Of a stretch of 64,000 bases of DNA, positions 18,961-28,208 are shown one piece after another. This DNA comes from CABZJG01 sp965659715 (GTDB taxonomy: Bacteria > Pseudomonadota > Alphaproteobacteria > Rhodobacterales > Rhodobacteraceae), in contig CBFHXE010000005.1 of assembly GCA_965659715.1 (NCBI GenBank), forward strand, positions 1 to 64,000, in the 5' to 3' direction. A program made the translations under genes and the position numbers. The notes beneath the pieces are model-generated. The model was not told where the DNA came from. It did no database searches and saw only the letters and a program-made list of their open reading frames with translations. How positions within the stretch are numbered: the stretch's first letter is position 1; every line of letters begins with the position of its first letter.

Positions 18961-19344
18961 ATGGACGCTTTCGGCCAATTTATCCCGCTTATTCTAATCT
19001 TTGCGATCATGTATTTTTTGCTCATCCGGCCGCAGCAAAAAAAGGTCAAGCAGCATCAGGCAATGGTCACNNNNNNNNNNNNNNNNNNNNNNNNNNNNNN
19101 NNNNNNNNNNNNNNNNNNNNNNNNNNNNNNNNNNNNNNNNNNNNNNNNNNNNNNNNNNNNNNNNNNNNACGCCCTGCGCCGCGGCGATCAGGTTGTCACC
19201 CAAGGTGGATTGATCGGCAAAGTGGTAAAAGTGAAAGAAGACAATGAGTTAGAGGTTGAACTTGCAGAAGGCGTTAAAGTGCGCGTGGTGCAGTCAACCA
19301 TCGCTCAGGTGCTGAGCAAAACCGAACCCGCCAACAAAGCGTAA
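18961..19344 (+). CDS. yajC: Preprotein translocase subunit YajC (interrupted by assembly gap)
   Basis: YajC is a small single-span membrane protein that associates with SecDF at the SecYEG translocon. The N-terminal part has the typical segment LILIFAIMYFLLIRPQQKK, and the C-terminal part after the gap has RRGDQVVTQGGLIGKVVKVK, the YajC core. A run of 98 N (19071-19168) separates them. Homologues have only about one or two residues between the two flanks, so the true protein is probably about 94 residues and the gap is padded. The frame is kept across the gap as written. AGGA precedes the ATG. It starts the yajC-secD-secF operon, 33 bases before secD. Confidence 0.92.
   Translation: MDAFGQFIPLILIFAIMYFLLIRPQQKKVKQHQAMVXXXXXXXXXXXXXXXXXXXXXXXXXXXXXXXXXXALRRGDQVVTQGGLIGKVVKVKEDNELEVELAEGVKVRVVQSTIAQVLSKTEPANKA
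19071..19168. other. Assembly gap (98 N) inside yajC
   Basis: Undetermined bases. Comparison with the usual YajC sequence suggests that little real sequence is missing here, so the gap length is probably not physical. Confidence 0.97.
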
Positions 19345-19377
19345 ACCGGCACAGCCAACGATAAAGAGGGGCGGGAT

Positions 19378-21030
19378 ATGCTGCAAATCGATCTATGGAA
19401 ACGGATCCTAATATGGTCGCTTTGCGCCATTGGCTTGCTTTTGGCCATGCCGAACGGGTTTTACAGCCGTGTTGAAGGTTATAATGACGCACAAAAAGCA
19501 TTTGAAAGCAGTGGCTTAGAGGTTAAAGGCGCACCCAGCTGGCCATCGTTTTTACCCTCTGGACTGGTCAATTTGGGCCTTGATTTGCGCGGCGGCGCGC
19601 ATCTGCTGGCCGAGGTTGAGGTCGAAGATGTTTACGCCGCAAGGATGAAAAGCCTCTGGCCCACCCTGCGAGACACCCTCCGCCCTGAGCGCGCCACCAT
19701 CGGCACCATCCGGTTGCAAACCGGCCCCGCAGATCAATTGCGGGTTCGGATTTCGAAACCAGAGGCCATGGCGCAAGCAATTTCATTGGCAGAAGGTTTA
19801 AGTCAGCCGGTGTCTACATTAACCGGTGCGGGGGCCCGTGATCTTGATGTTTACAGCGAAGATGATGTTCTGATTGTCACATTGTCCGAGGCTGAACGGG
19901 CCGCGACGAACGACCGGACCGTCAAACAAGCGCTTGAAATCATTCGCAGAAGAATTGATGAAGTGGGCACAAGAGAGCCAACCATTCAACGTCAAGGCAG
20001 TTTGCGGGTGTTAATTCAAGTTCCCGGTATCGGCTCAGCCGCCGAGCTGAAAGAATTGATTGGCACCACCGCCCAGTTAACGTTCCAGCCAGTGATTGGC
20101 CCGGCAAGTGACCCCGAAGCTGATCCAGGTTTTGGCAATGAAATATTGCCTTCTTTGGACGAAGAAGGGCGCTATTACATTCTGGACATAGCGCCGGTGG
20201 TCACGGGTGAAGATTTGGTCGATGCACAGCCCAGTTTTGACCAAAACGGTCGTCCGGCGGTAAACTTTCGCTTTAACCCCTCTGGTGCGCGGCGCTTTGG
20301 CGATTATACCGCTGAAAACATTGGTGAACCTTTTGCTATCGTGCTTGATGGCGAAGTGATTAGCGCGCCCGTAATCCAAAGCCATATTCCGGGTGGTTCG
20401 GGTATCATCACCGGTAGCTTTTCGGTTGAAGAAAGCTCGAATCTAGCGATTTTGCTGCGTGCAGGGGCTTTGCCTGCGGGGCTTGATTTTCTAGAAGAAA
20501 GAACGATCGGACCCGAGCTTGGCGCTGACAGTATTCAGGCCGGTAAAATTGCCTGTATCGTGGCCTTTGTTGGGGTGCTTGTTTTCATGGGGCTTAGTTA
20601 TGGGCTGTTTGGTCTTTTCGCAAACGTTGCGCTGATCGTTAACATTGGCCTGATCTTTGGCTTGCTTAGCTTGATTGGTGCCACATTAACCTTACCGGGG
20701 ATTGCGGGGATTGTGCTAACCATCGGGATGGCCGTGGATGCTAATGTGTTGATTTTTGAGCGCATTCGCGAAGAAGTGAAAACAGCCAAAGGACCATCAA
20801 GAGCGATCGAGTTGGGGTATCAAAAAGCCCTTAGCGCTATTTTGGACGCCAATATCACAACCTTCATTACTGCGGTTATTTTATTCACAATGGGATCGGG
20901 ACCTGTCCGCGGATTTTCAATTACGCTTGGGCTCGGGATTTTAACCTCGGTCTTCACGGCAATTTTTGTCACCCGATTGCTGGTGGTGATGTGGTTTGAA
21001 CGCCGCCGCCCCAAAACTTTGGAGGTGTAG
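19378..21030 (+). CDS. secD: Protein translocase subunit SecD
   Basis: This 550-residue inner-membrane protein uses the proton gradient to pull secreted proteins out of SecYEG on the periplasmic side. It has an N-terminal membrane helix (about residues 13-30), the signature GLDLRGGAHLLAEVE near residue 65, a large periplasmic domain, and five C-terminal helices containing GMAVDANVLIFERIREE, the conserved SecD element of helices 4 to 5. It lies between yajC and secF, with a 2-base gap to secF, so the three are almost certainly co-transcribed and SecD and SecF coupled in translation. Confidence 0.97.
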   Translation: MLQIDLWKRILIWSLCAIGLLLAMPNGFYSRVEGYNDAQKAFESSGLEVKGAPSWPSFLPSGLVNLGLDLRGGAHLLAEVEVEDVYAARMKSLWPTLRDTLRPERATIGTIRLQTGPADQLRVRISKPEAMAQAISLAEGLSQPVSTLTGAGARDLDVYSEDDVLIVTLSEAERAATNDRTVKQALEIIRRRIDEVGTREPTIQRQGSLRVLIQVPGIGSAAELKELIGTTAQLTFQPVIGPASDPEADPGFGNEILPSLDEEGRYYILDIAPVVTGEDLVDAQPSFDQNGRPAVNFRFNPSGARRFGDYTAENIGEPFAIVLDGEVISAPVIQSHIPGGSGIITGSFSVEESSNLAILLRAGALPAGLDFLEERTIGPELGADSIQAGKIACIVAFVGVLVFMGLSYGLFGLFANVALIVNIGLIFGLLSLIGATLTLPGIAGIVLTIGMAVDANVLIFERIREEVKTAKGPSRAIELGYQKALSAILDANITTFITAVILFTMGSGPVRGFSITLGLGILTSVFTAIFVTRLLVVMWFERRRPKTLEV

Positions 21031-21032
21031 AG

Positions 21033-21992
21033 ATGCGCCTAAGATTAGTCCCCAAGAATACAAACTGGGATTTTTTTAGCCAATCAAAACTATGGCTAGG
21101 TATTTCCGCGCTTTTGCTGATCGGCTCTTTGGTCTCATTTCTTATACAAGGTTTGAACTTTGGCATTGATTTTCGTGGCGGAACTACGATCCGAACAGAA
21201 AGCGCACAAAGCATTGATGTGGCTGCTTATCGTCAAGCACTTAGCGCTTTGGAGTTGGGTGATGTAACTATTTCAGAGGTTTTTGATCCAACCTTTGATG
21301 CGGATCAGAATGTCGCAATGATCCGTATTCAAGCCCAAGAGGGGCAAGAGGCAGTATCGGCCAAAACCACCAATGCAGCTTTATCCGTCTTGCAAGATGT
21401 TGCACCGGATATCGTGTTTGTATCGGTGGAAAGCGTTGGTCCGAAGGTTTCAGGTGAGCTCATTCAAAAGGCGATAATTGCCGTGGTTTTGGCCATTGCT
21501 GCTGTTTTGGTTTACATCTGGCTGCGCTTTGAATGGCAGTTCGCCGTTGGTGCGGTCGCGGCGCTTATCCATGATGTGCTGTTGACCATCGGCGTGTTTT
21601 CAGTTGTGCAAATCAAGTTTGATTTGGCCATTATAGCGGCCTTGCTAACGATTGTAGGGTATTCGTTGAACGACACGGTTGTTGTGTTTGATCGGGTACG
21701 TGAAAACCTGCGAAAATATAAGAAAAAGCCTCTGCAAGAAGTGCTTAACCTATCCATCAATGAAACTCTTAGCCGAACGGTTATGACCTCGGTCACCACG
21801 CTTTTGGCACTAATTGCGCTGTTTATCCTTGGCGGAGATGTTATTCGAGGATTTGTTTTTGCGATGATTTGGGGGGTTATTGTCGGTACTTATAGCTCTG
21901 TGTTTGTGGCCTCATCAACGCTCTTGCGTTTGGGGGTAAAACGCGATTGGTCAAAGCCAAACGCCGAAGCGGGAACACAGGTTCCCCAATAA
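21033..21992 (+). CDS. secF: Protein translocase subunit SecF
   Basis: This 319-residue partner of SecD completes the SecDF complex. It shows the signature LNFGIDFRGGTTI near residue 50 and GYSLNDTVVVFDRVREN in the membrane domain, with six predicted helices. The ATG at 21033 has GGAGG 7 bases upstream, within the end of secD. The gene is separated by about 115 bases from the following DUF498-type gene and may form part of a longer transcript that includes the ccm genes. Confidence 0.97.
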   Translation: MRLRLVPKNTNWDFFSQSKLWLGISALLLIGSLVSFLIQGLNFGIDFRGGTTIRTESAQSIDVAAYRQALSALELGDVTISEVFDPTFDADQNVAMIRIQAQEGQEAVSAKTTNAALSVLQDVAPDIVFVSVESVGPKVSGELIQKAIIAVVLAIAAVLVYIWLRFEWQFAVGAVAALIHDVLLTIGVFSVVQIKFDLAIIAALLTIVGYSLNDTVVVFDRVRENLRKYKKKPLQEVLNLSINETLSRTVMTSVTTLLALIALFILGGDVIRGFVFAMIWGVIVGTYSSVFVASSTLLRLGVKRDWSKPNAEAGTQVPQ

Positions 21993-22107
21993 CGGATGCC
22001 GCTCAACGCGCGCGGCCTTTAGACATGCTCAAAGCGTTTTGTATATAAGGCAAAATACCGAGTTTTTGCCAAAGGTTTTTGTGTCAACTAAGCATTGGGA
22101 ACAAATG

Positions 22108-22464
22108 ATGCAGCTTCGGGAAGTCAATTTTGGTAGCGCTCTGCCAGTAGAGGGATACGGGCCGGGTTTTTTTCGAATTGGCGGCGAGATCTGGCAAAGT
22201 GGAGTTATTCTTTCTCTTACCGGTGTTAAAGAATGGCGCGGATTTTCTGATGATCATTCACTTTTGGCCTTAGGCGAGCAGATTGACGTATTATTTATTG
22301 GAACTGGAACTGAAATTTCACAGCTGCCTGCGGAATTGACAAACAAGCTTGAAGGCGCAGGTGTCGGTGTGGAGGTGATGAACAGCCCATCTGCTTGCCG
22401 TACATTCAATGTTCTTCTGTCAGAAGGCCGTCGAATTGCCGCAGCGCTTTTACCTGTTGATTGA
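22108..22464 (+). CDS. Mth938-like domain protein (DUF498)
   Basis: This short protein (118 residues from the chosen start) resembles the Mth938/NDUFAF3-like family, with the motifs YGPGFFRIGGE, LFIGTGTEISQLP and EVMNSPSACRTFNVLLSEGR. The mitochondrial relative NDUFAF3 helps assemble respiratory complex I; the bacterial role is unclear. The start at 22108 is chosen because GGGA lies 7 bases upstream; the preceding ATG at 22105 is also possible, and the frame is open back to about 22039 with non-family sequence. In related alphaproteobacteria this gene also sits next to secF, so context supports a real gene, possibly with a membrane-complex role. Confidence 0.82.
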   Translation: MQLREVNFGSALPVEGYGPGFFRIGGEIWQSGVILSLTGVKEWRGFSDDHSLLALGEQIDVLFIGTGTEISQLPAELTNKLEGAGVGVEVMNSPSACRTFNVLLSEGRRIAAALLPVD

Positions 22465-22517
22465 GATACAAACAGTTGCGCCTTTTTTCTTTCCACAGAA
22501 TGAGCTAAACCTGTTCT

Positions 22518-23138
22518 ATGCTGCTGTCAGTGAGTGATGTATCCGTAAGTCGCGGGGGAAGTGTCCTACTTGAGGGCATGACCTTTGATTTGCACGCGGG
22601 TCGGGCAATCGTTCTGACCGGAAAAAACGGGATTGGCAAAACCAGTCTTTTGCGAACGCTCGCTGGTTTGCAAGATGCCAATTCAGGGCGCGTTGATGTC
22701 CCGCAAGACACGGTGGTATATTCGGCACATTTAGACGGTATCAAATATGCTTTGAGCGTGGCCGAAAATTTGCAATTCTGGGGCGCGGTTTTTGGCACAT
22801 CAAATTTGGATGTCGCCTTAAAAACATTTGAGCTTGACGATTTGCGCGATGTAATGGCAGGCGCACTTTCTGCGGGACAAAAGCGGCGGCTCGGGCTCGC
22901 ACGGTTGCTGGTGACCGGGCGCAGTATCTGGCTACTTGATGAGCCAACTGTATCGCTTGATCTTGTTTCGGTAAAACAATTGACCAGAGTTTTAAACGAC
23001 CACCTTGGGGCAGGCGGATCCGCCATAATAGCCACGCATGCTGCGCTGGATTTAAAGGGGCAAGAGGTCACAATAGACCTTGGTGAATTTGCCGCCCCCA
23101 AGACAGGTTTAGCGGCCAGTGAAGAGGCTTTCTTATGA
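22518..23138 (+). CDS. ccmA: Heme exporter ATP-binding protein CcmA
   Basis: This 206-residue ABC ATPase powers the CcmABCD complex, which releases heme-loaded CcmE for cytochrome c maturation. It has the Walker A GKNGIGKTSLLR, the signature region LSAGQKRRLGLARLL and Walker B IWLLDEPTVSLD. The CcmA-like second segment SVAENLQFWGAVFG is present. The stop overlaps the ccmB start by 4 bases (ATGA). It starts the ccmA-ccmB-ccmC-ccmD-ccmG run; ccmE, ccmF and ccmH are not in this window. Confidence 0.95.
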   Translation: MLLSVSDVSVSRGGSVLLEGMTFDLHAGRAIVLTGKNGIGKTSLLRTLAGLQDANSGRVDVPQDTVVYSAHLDGIKYALSVAENLQFWGAVFGTSNLDVALKTFELDDLRDVMAGALSAGQKRRLGLARLLVTGRSIWLLDEPTVSLDLVSVKQLTRVLNDHLGAGGSAIIATHAALDLKGQEVTIDLGEFAAPKTGLAASEEAFL

Positions 23139-23791
23139 TCGCTCTTTTGGTTCGGGATTTAAAACTGGCAATTCGCGCTGGGGGTGGTTTTGGGTTGGCA
23201 ATTGCCTTTTTTCTTATTGTTATTGTGCTTGTGCCCTTGGGTGTTGGGCCAGAAATGGACATACTTTCAAAAATTGCCCCTGGTGTGCTGTGGCTTGGGG
23301 CGCTTTTGGCCTGCCTTTTATCGCTTGATCGTATTTTCGCGCTCGATCACGAAGACGGGACCTTAGATCTTTTGGTGACAGCGCCACTGCCATTAGAAGC
23401 GGTCATCATGACAAAAGCACTTGCCCATTGGATCACTACAAGCCTGCCGCTTGTTGTTGTGGCGCCTTTGCTTGCTGTTCTGCTTGGTCTTCCAGGCAAT
23501 GGCTATTTCTGGCTTGCCATTTCGCTTTTACTGGGCAGTCCAGCGCTCAGTTTAATTGGAACCTTTGGTGCTGCTCTGACCTTGGGGCTGAAGCGGGGCG
23601 GTCTGCTCCTGTCGGTTTTGGTGCTACCGCTGTACATCCCAACATTAATCTTTGGGGCTGAGGTTGCGCAGCGCGGGATCGACGGCGCAGCAGTGCAAAC
23701 ACCGCTTTTGCTTTTGGCGGGGATCAGTTTTGGCACTGCGGCGGTTTTGCCCTTTGCTTCTTCGGCTGTGTTGCGTATCAACCTCAGATAA
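23135..23791 (+). CDS. ccmB: Heme exporter membrane protein CcmB
   Basis: This 218-residue protein with about six membrane helices is the permease partner of CcmA. Characteristic stretches are LVRDLKLAIRAGGG at the N-terminus and LFFLIVIVLVPLGVGPE-like sequence in the first helix region (here AFFLIVIVLVPLGVGPE), followed by LLSLDRIFALDHEDGTLD. It overlaps ccmA by 4 bases and is followed by ccmC after 35 bases. Role: inner-membrane part of the ATP-driven release of holo-CcmE. Confidence 0.95.
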   Translation: MIALLVRDLKLAIRAGGGFGLAIAFFLIVIVLVPLGVGPEMDILSKIAPGVLWLGALLACLLSLDRIFALDHEDGTLDLLVTAPLPLEAVIMTKALAHWITTSLPLVVVAPLLAVLLGLPGNGYFWLAISLLLGSPALSLIGTFGAALTLGLKRGGLLLSVLVLPLYIPTLIFGAEVAQRGIDGAAVQTPLLLLAGISFGTAAVLPFASSAVLRINLR

Positions 23792-23826
23792 GGCGTTGCA
23801 ATATGAATGAATATTTAGGGTAAACG

Positions 23827-24555
23827 ATGTCGCTGTGGGAATATGCAAACCCGGTTAAGTTTCTGAGACTTTCCAGCAAAGTTTTGCCTTGGGCTTGGCG
23901 GCTTGGGGTTGCGTGTCTTTTTATTGGCTTGGTTTGGGGGTTCTTTTTTACGCCTGACGATTACCGCATGGGGTCAACAGTTAAAATTATCTATCTTCAT
24001 GTACCCTCGGCATTGATGGCAATTAATGCGTGGTTCATGATGCTGGTTGCTTCGCTTATCTGGCTAATTCGCCGCCATCATGTCAGCGCATTGGCCGCCA
24101 AAGCTGCCGCGCCGGTTGGTGTGGCTATGACACTGATTGCGCTTGTCACGGGCGCAATTTGGGGCCAGCCGATGTGGGGGACTTGGTGGGTATGGGACCC
24201 CCGCTTAACCTCATTTTTAATTCTCTTTCTGTTTTATTTGGGGTATTTGGCGCTCTGGGCAGGTATCGGCAATCCGGATACGGCTGCGGATTTAACCTCA
24301 ATTTTATGTATTGTCGGTTCTGTTTTTGCGGTTTTAAGCCGCTACGCAGTGAATTTTTGGAGCCAAGGATTACATCAGGGGGCGTCTTTGTCGTTGGATA
24401 AGGAAGAAAACGTTGCGGATGTTTTCTATCAGCCGCTATTGTTTTCTATTGCTGGTTTCGTTTTGCTGTTCTTTGCGCTTGTTTTGCTTGGTACGCGGTC
24501 GGAAATTCAATTTCGGCGGGCACGGGCGCTGTCGCTTAGAGGAAATCCGCAATGA
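23827..24555 (+). CDS. ccmC: Heme lyase CcmC
   Basis: This 242-residue membrane protein attaches heme to CcmE in the periplasm. It has six hydrophobic helices and the tryptophan-rich WWD motif WGTWWVWDPRLTS (about residues 118-130), which holds the heme, plus conserved histidines in IYLHVPSALMA and SQGLHQGASL. The stop overlaps the ccmD start by 4 bases. Order and spacing fit a single ccm transcript. Confidence 0.96.
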   Translation: MSLWEYANPVKFLRLSSKVLPWAWRLGVACLFIGLVWGFFFTPDDYRMGSTVKIIYLHVPSALMAINAWFMMLVASLIWLIRRHHVSALAAKAAAPVGVAMTLIALVTGAIWGQPMWGTWWVWDPRLTSFLILFLFYLGYLALWAGIGNPDTAADLTSILCIVGSVFAVLSRYAVNFWSQGLHQGASLSLDKEENVADVFYQPLLFSIAGFVLLFFALVLLGTRSEIQFRRARALSLRGNPQ

Positions 24556-24704
24556 TGCCTGAATTGGGAAAATATGCGGTTTCGGTGCTAAGTGCCTATG
24601 GGGCCACAGCAGTTATTTTGGGTGTATTGGTTGTCTATGTTTTACGCCGAAGCGCCGTGGCCAAGGCCGCTTTGGCGGCCCAAGAGACACCAAAGGATGG
24701 CTAA
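24552..24704 (+). CDS. ccmD: Heme exporter protein CcmD (50 residues)
   Basis: A small open frame between ccmC and ccmG encodes 50 residues beginning MMPELGKYAVSVLSAYG, with one membrane helix (about residues 9-31) and a short charged C-terminus (RRSAVAKAALAAQ). Size, topology, the YAxxVxxAYG-like pattern and position are those of CcmD, which stabilises the CcmABC-CcmE complex. Its ATG overlaps the ccmC stop (ATGA) and its stop lies 8 bases inside ccmG, so all three are translationally coupled. An alternative start is the second ATG at 24555. Confidence 0.9.
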   Translation: MMPELGKYAVSVLSAYGATAVILGVLVVYVLRRSAVAKAALAAQETPKDG

Positions 24705-25239
24705 AGTTTCGCCAATGGCGATCGCGCCACTGCTCATCTTTGCTGTTTTGGCCCTGTTGTTTTTTGTGGGCATGAAAGGATCGGGATCGGACGAGTTGCG
24801 CTCGACTTTAATTGGATCGGCAGCGCCTGAAATCACGCAAGTTCCATTGGATGGATATCCTGCCGTTACGTCAGAAGATCTGCGCCTTGGCAAAGTGACA
24901 TTGGTTAATTTTTGGGCCAGCTGGTGCCCGCCGTGCCGTGCAGAGCATCCAAAACTTTTGGAATTAGCTGCCTCAGGTTTGTCCATTATAGGGGTCAACC
25001 TAAAAGATGATCCTGACGATGCCGCTGCTTATTTACAGTCTTCGGAAAACCCTTTTATTTCAATTGCCTTTGATCCTAAAGGAAGGACGGCGATTGATTG
25101 GGGCGTAACTGCACCGCCCGAGACGTTCATCATAGACCGCACAGGAAAAGTTGTGTTCCGATTTGCAGGCCCATTGATTGGAGCCGATTATGAAAATCGG
25201 TTTTTACCAAAACTAAAAGCTGCGTTGAGTGAAAATTAA
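24697..25239 (+). CDS. ccmG: Thiol:disulfide oxidoreductase CcmG (DsbE)
   Basis: This 180-residue membrane-anchored thioredoxin reduces apocytochrome c cysteines before heme attachment. It has one N-terminal helix (about residues 7-25) and the active site WASWCPPCRAEHP. Also typical of CcmG are GVNLKDDPDDAAAYL and the cis-proline region GVTAPPETFIID. The start at 24697 overlaps ccmD; a Met six codons later (24715) is a weaker candidate. It ends the operon and is followed by a bidirectional terminator shared with acnA. Confidence 0.95.
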   Translation: MAKVSPMAIAPLLIFAVLALLFFVGMKGSGSDELRSTLIGSAAPEITQVPLDGYPAVTSEDLRLGKVTLVNFWASWCPPCRAEHPKLLELAASGLSIIGVNLKDDPDDAAAYLQSSENPFISIAFDPKGRTAIDWGVTAPPETFIIDRTGKVVFRFAGPLIGADYENRFLPKLKAALSEN

Positions 25240-25293
25240 AACGGGTCTTGGCTTTTTTTATGAAGCTATGACCTAAAGGTAAATTTGTCATAA

Positions 25294-25319
25294 AAAAGCG
25301 GCCTGAAGAGGCCGCTTTT
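25294..25319. terminator. Bidirectional terminator between ccmG and acnA
   Basis: A 10-bp stem (AAAAGCGGCC at 25294-25303, complement at 25310-25319) with a 6-base loop. The A and T flanks give a U-tract in both directions, so it can end ccmG (+) and acnA (-). Confidence 0.9.
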
Positions 25320-25342
25320 AAATCAGATGACCTGTTGTAAGC

Positions 25343-28030
25343 CTAGGAGGCTTTCGCCAAATTACGGAGCACGTAATGCAGCACACCGCCATGTTCGATA
25401 TATTCGATTTCTATCGCAGTATCGATCCGGCATTTTAGCATAATGGACAAAACTTCACCATCTGGCTTGGTGATGTCACAGGATACTTCTTGCAGGGGTT
25501 GTATACTATCCAATCCGTTGATGCTAACCAATTCATCGCCTGTTAAACCAAGGCTTTTGCGGCTTTCACCATTGGTGAATTCAAAAGGAATAACGCCCAT
25601 TCCAACCAAATTCGAACGGTGAATGCGTTCAAAACTTTCTGAAATCACTGCCTTAACGCCTAAAAGAGCCGTTCCTTTGGCCGCCCAATCGCGGCTAGAG
25701 CCGGCGCCGTATTGTTCGCCGCCAAAGATCACAAGAGGGATGCCTTGCTCTTGATAGTTCATGGCAGCTTCAAATATAGACGTTTGGATTCCATCAGGGC
25801 CTTTGGTATAGCCGCCTTCTGTGCCTTCGAGCATTTCATTTTTAATGCGAATATTTGCAAAGGTTCCCCGCATCATGACTTCGTGGTTGCCCCGACGCGA
25901 ACCATAGCTGTTAAATTCACGAACGGGAACCTGTCGGTCAACCAAATATTGGCCAGCGGGTGTGGTATCTTTAAACGAGCCTGCTGGGCTAATATGGTCT
26001 GTGGTGATCATATCGCCAAGAAGGGCAAGCACCCGTGCATTGGTGATGTTACGGATGGTTCCTGGCTCTTTATCCATGCCTTGGAAATATGGCGGATTTT
26101 GAACATATGTGGAAGCCGCAGGCCAGTCGTAGGTTTGACTGTCAGTGGTTTCAACCGCTTGCCATTTTTCGTCGCCTTTAAAGACGTCTGCGTATTTTGA
26201 TTGAAAGGACGCGCGGGTAACGGTTTGTTCAACAAGTTCGGCTATTTCTTGGCTCGACGGCCAAATGTCTTTGAGATAGACATCATTGCCTTCGGCATCT
26301 TGTCCCAGTGGATCACTGCTCAAGTTGATATCCATGGTTCCGGCCAAAGCATACGCCACCACCAAAGGCGGTGAGGCAAGGTAGTTGGCGCGGACATCAG
26401 GCGATATTCTGCCTTCAAAGTTGCGGTTTCCTGACAGAACAGATGTTGCGACTAAATCGCCATCCGCAATAGCTTTGCTAAGCTCTGCTTGAATGGGACC
26501 CGAATTACCAATGCAGGTTGTGCAACCGTAGCCAACAAGATTAAATCCGATTTTATCGAGATCTTTTTGTAAATCTGCGGCTTCAAGATAGGCGCTTACA
26601 ACCTGTGATCCGGGCGCAAGCGAGGTCTTGACCCATGGTTTTCGTGTTAACCCCAAAGCCGCCGCTTTTCGCGCCACCAAACCGGCACCGATCATCACGT
26701 AAGGGTTCGATGTATTGGTGCAAGATGTGATCGACGCAATGACAACTTTGCCTGAGCTTAGGGTGTAATCTTCACCCTCAACAGCAACCTCTTTGTCCAT
26801 TGGCCTGTCAAAGGTGTTTTGCATTTCATTGCGAAAAGCATCTTTGGCCATATCAAGCGCAACATAGTCCTGTGGGCGCTTTGGTCCGGAAATTGCGGGC
26901 ACGATTGTACCCATGTCCAGATGCAATGTATCGGTATAAATTGGCGCATAACCTTCATCCCGCCAGAAGCCGTTTTCTTTTGCATAAGCCTCAACTAAAC
27001 TTACGCGGCTTTCCTCACGTCCTGAGTTGCGAAGGTAACGAAGGGTTTCATTGTCGATAGGGAAAAATCCACATGTGGCGCCATATTCGGGGGCCATATT
27101 GGCGATGGTTGCACGATCTGCCAACGGCAAATTATCCAAGCCAGCGCCGTAAAACTCAACAAATTTTCCAACAACGCCTTTTTGGCGCAACATTTCAACC
27201 ACTTTTAGAACCAGATCGGTTCCCGTGGTGCCTTCGGTCATTTCTCCGGTCAACTCAAAGCCAATGACCTCTGGGATAAGCATGGAAATCGGTTGGCCAA
27301 GCATAGCCGCTTCTGCTTCGATGCCGCCAACACCCCAGCCTAGAACCGCCATGCCATTAACCATTGTTGTATGGCTGTCAGTTCCGACAAGCGTATCTGG
27401 ATAGGCGACATTTTCGCCAAATTGGTCTTTGTCGGTCCAAACGGTTTGGGCCAGATATTCTAAATTAACCTGATGGCAAATTCCCGTTCCTGGCGGCACG
27501 ACGCGAAAGTTATTAAATGCGTTTTGGCCCCACTTAAGGAAAGTATAGCGCTCCATATTACGTTCATATTCGCGATCAACATTGGTTTGAAAAGCCCGCG
27601 GGGTTCCAAATGCATCAATCATAACAGAGTGATCAATGACTAAATCCACTGGATTAAGCGGGTTGATTTTTTGCGCATCACCACCAAGTGACACAATCCC
27701 ATCCCGCATCGCCGCCAAATCAACGACAGCTGGAACACCAGTGAAATCTTGCATTAGAACCCGAGCCGGCCGGTAGGCAATCTCACGCGGGTTTTTCCCA
27801 CCTTTTTCACCCCACTCCGCAAATGCGCGAATGTCATCTGTCGTGACCGTTTTGCCATCTTCGAAGCGAAGCATGTTTTCCAGAACCACTTTTAAAGCGG
27901 CTGGCAATTTTGAAAAATCCCCTAGTCCAGCAGCTGTCGCTGCAGGGATTGAATAATAGGCGATTGTTTCGCCATCGACTGTTAGGGTTTTTCGGGTTTT
28001 TGCAGTGTCTTGACCGACAGAGATAGGCAT
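25343..28030 (-). CDS. acnA: Aconitate hydratase A
   Basis: This 895-residue TCA-cycle enzyme interconverts citrate and isocitrate. It is of the AcnA/IRP1 type by length and domain order, with the iron-sulfur cysteines in SITSCTNTSNPYVMIGAG and GYGCTTCIGNSGP, and the C-terminal swivel domain with EQYGAGSSRDWAAKG. A GGGAGG ribosome site lies 6 bases before the ATG. The upstream 178 bases are shared with the divergent DUF1223 gene and contain a short dyad, TTGTA-N10-TACAA (28119-28138), that could bind a regulator. Confidence 0.98.
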   Translation of the reverse strand: MPISVGQDTAKTRKTLTVDGETIAYYSIPAATAAGLGDFSKLPAALKVVLENMLRFEDGKTVTTDDIRAFAEWGEKGGKNPREIAYRPARVLMQDFTGVPAVVDLAAMRDGIVSLGGDAQKINPLNPVDLVIDHSVMIDAFGTPRAFQTNVDREYERNMERYTFLKWGQNAFNNFRVVPPGTGICHQVNLEYLAQTVWTDKDQFGENVAYPDTLVGTDSHTTMVNGMAVLGWGVGGIEAEAAMLGQPISMLIPEVIGFELTGEMTEGTTGTDLVLKVVEMLRQKGVVGKFVEFYGAGLDNLPLADRATIANMAPEYGATCGFFPIDNETLRYLRNSGREESRVSLVEAYAKENGFWRDEGYAPIYTDTLHLDMGTIVPAISGPKRPQDYVALDMAKDAFRNEMQNTFDRPMDKEVAVEGEDYTLSSGKVVIASITSCTNTSNPYVMIGAGLVARKAAALGLTRKPWVKTSLAPGSQVVSAYLEAADLQKDLDKIGFNLVGYGCTTCIGNSGPIQAELSKAIADGDLVATSVLSGNRNFEGRISPDVRANYLASPPLVVAYALAGTMDINLSSDPLGQDAEGNDVYLKDIWPSSQEIAELVEQTVTRASFQSKYADVFKGDEKWQAVETTDSQTYDWPAASTYVQNPPYFQGMDKEPGTIRNITNARVLALLGDMITTDHISPAGSFKDTTPAGQYLVDRQVPVREFNSYGSRRGNHEVMMRGTFANIRIKNEMLEGTEGGYTKGPDGIQTSIFEAAMNYQEQGIPLVIFGGEQYGAGSSRDWAAKGTALLGVKAVISESFERIHRSNLVGMGVIPFEFTNGESRKSLGLTGDELVSINGLDSIQPLQEVSCDITKPDGEVLSIMLKCRIDTAIEIEYIEHGGVLHYVLRNLAKAS

Positions 28031-28208
28031 ATTGGCCTCCCTTTTGATTTTTGTGTAAGGGTTTCGCTGGTGCGCTTTTGACGCAACTAGCTGATATGTT
28101 CAAGGGCTTGAAATTAATTTGTATGCAATAGTGTACAATTGGCCGCACAATTTTGTGATCAAAGCGGCAAATGATTGATTGGTCATCCGCAGCAGATTAG
28201 CATAACTC

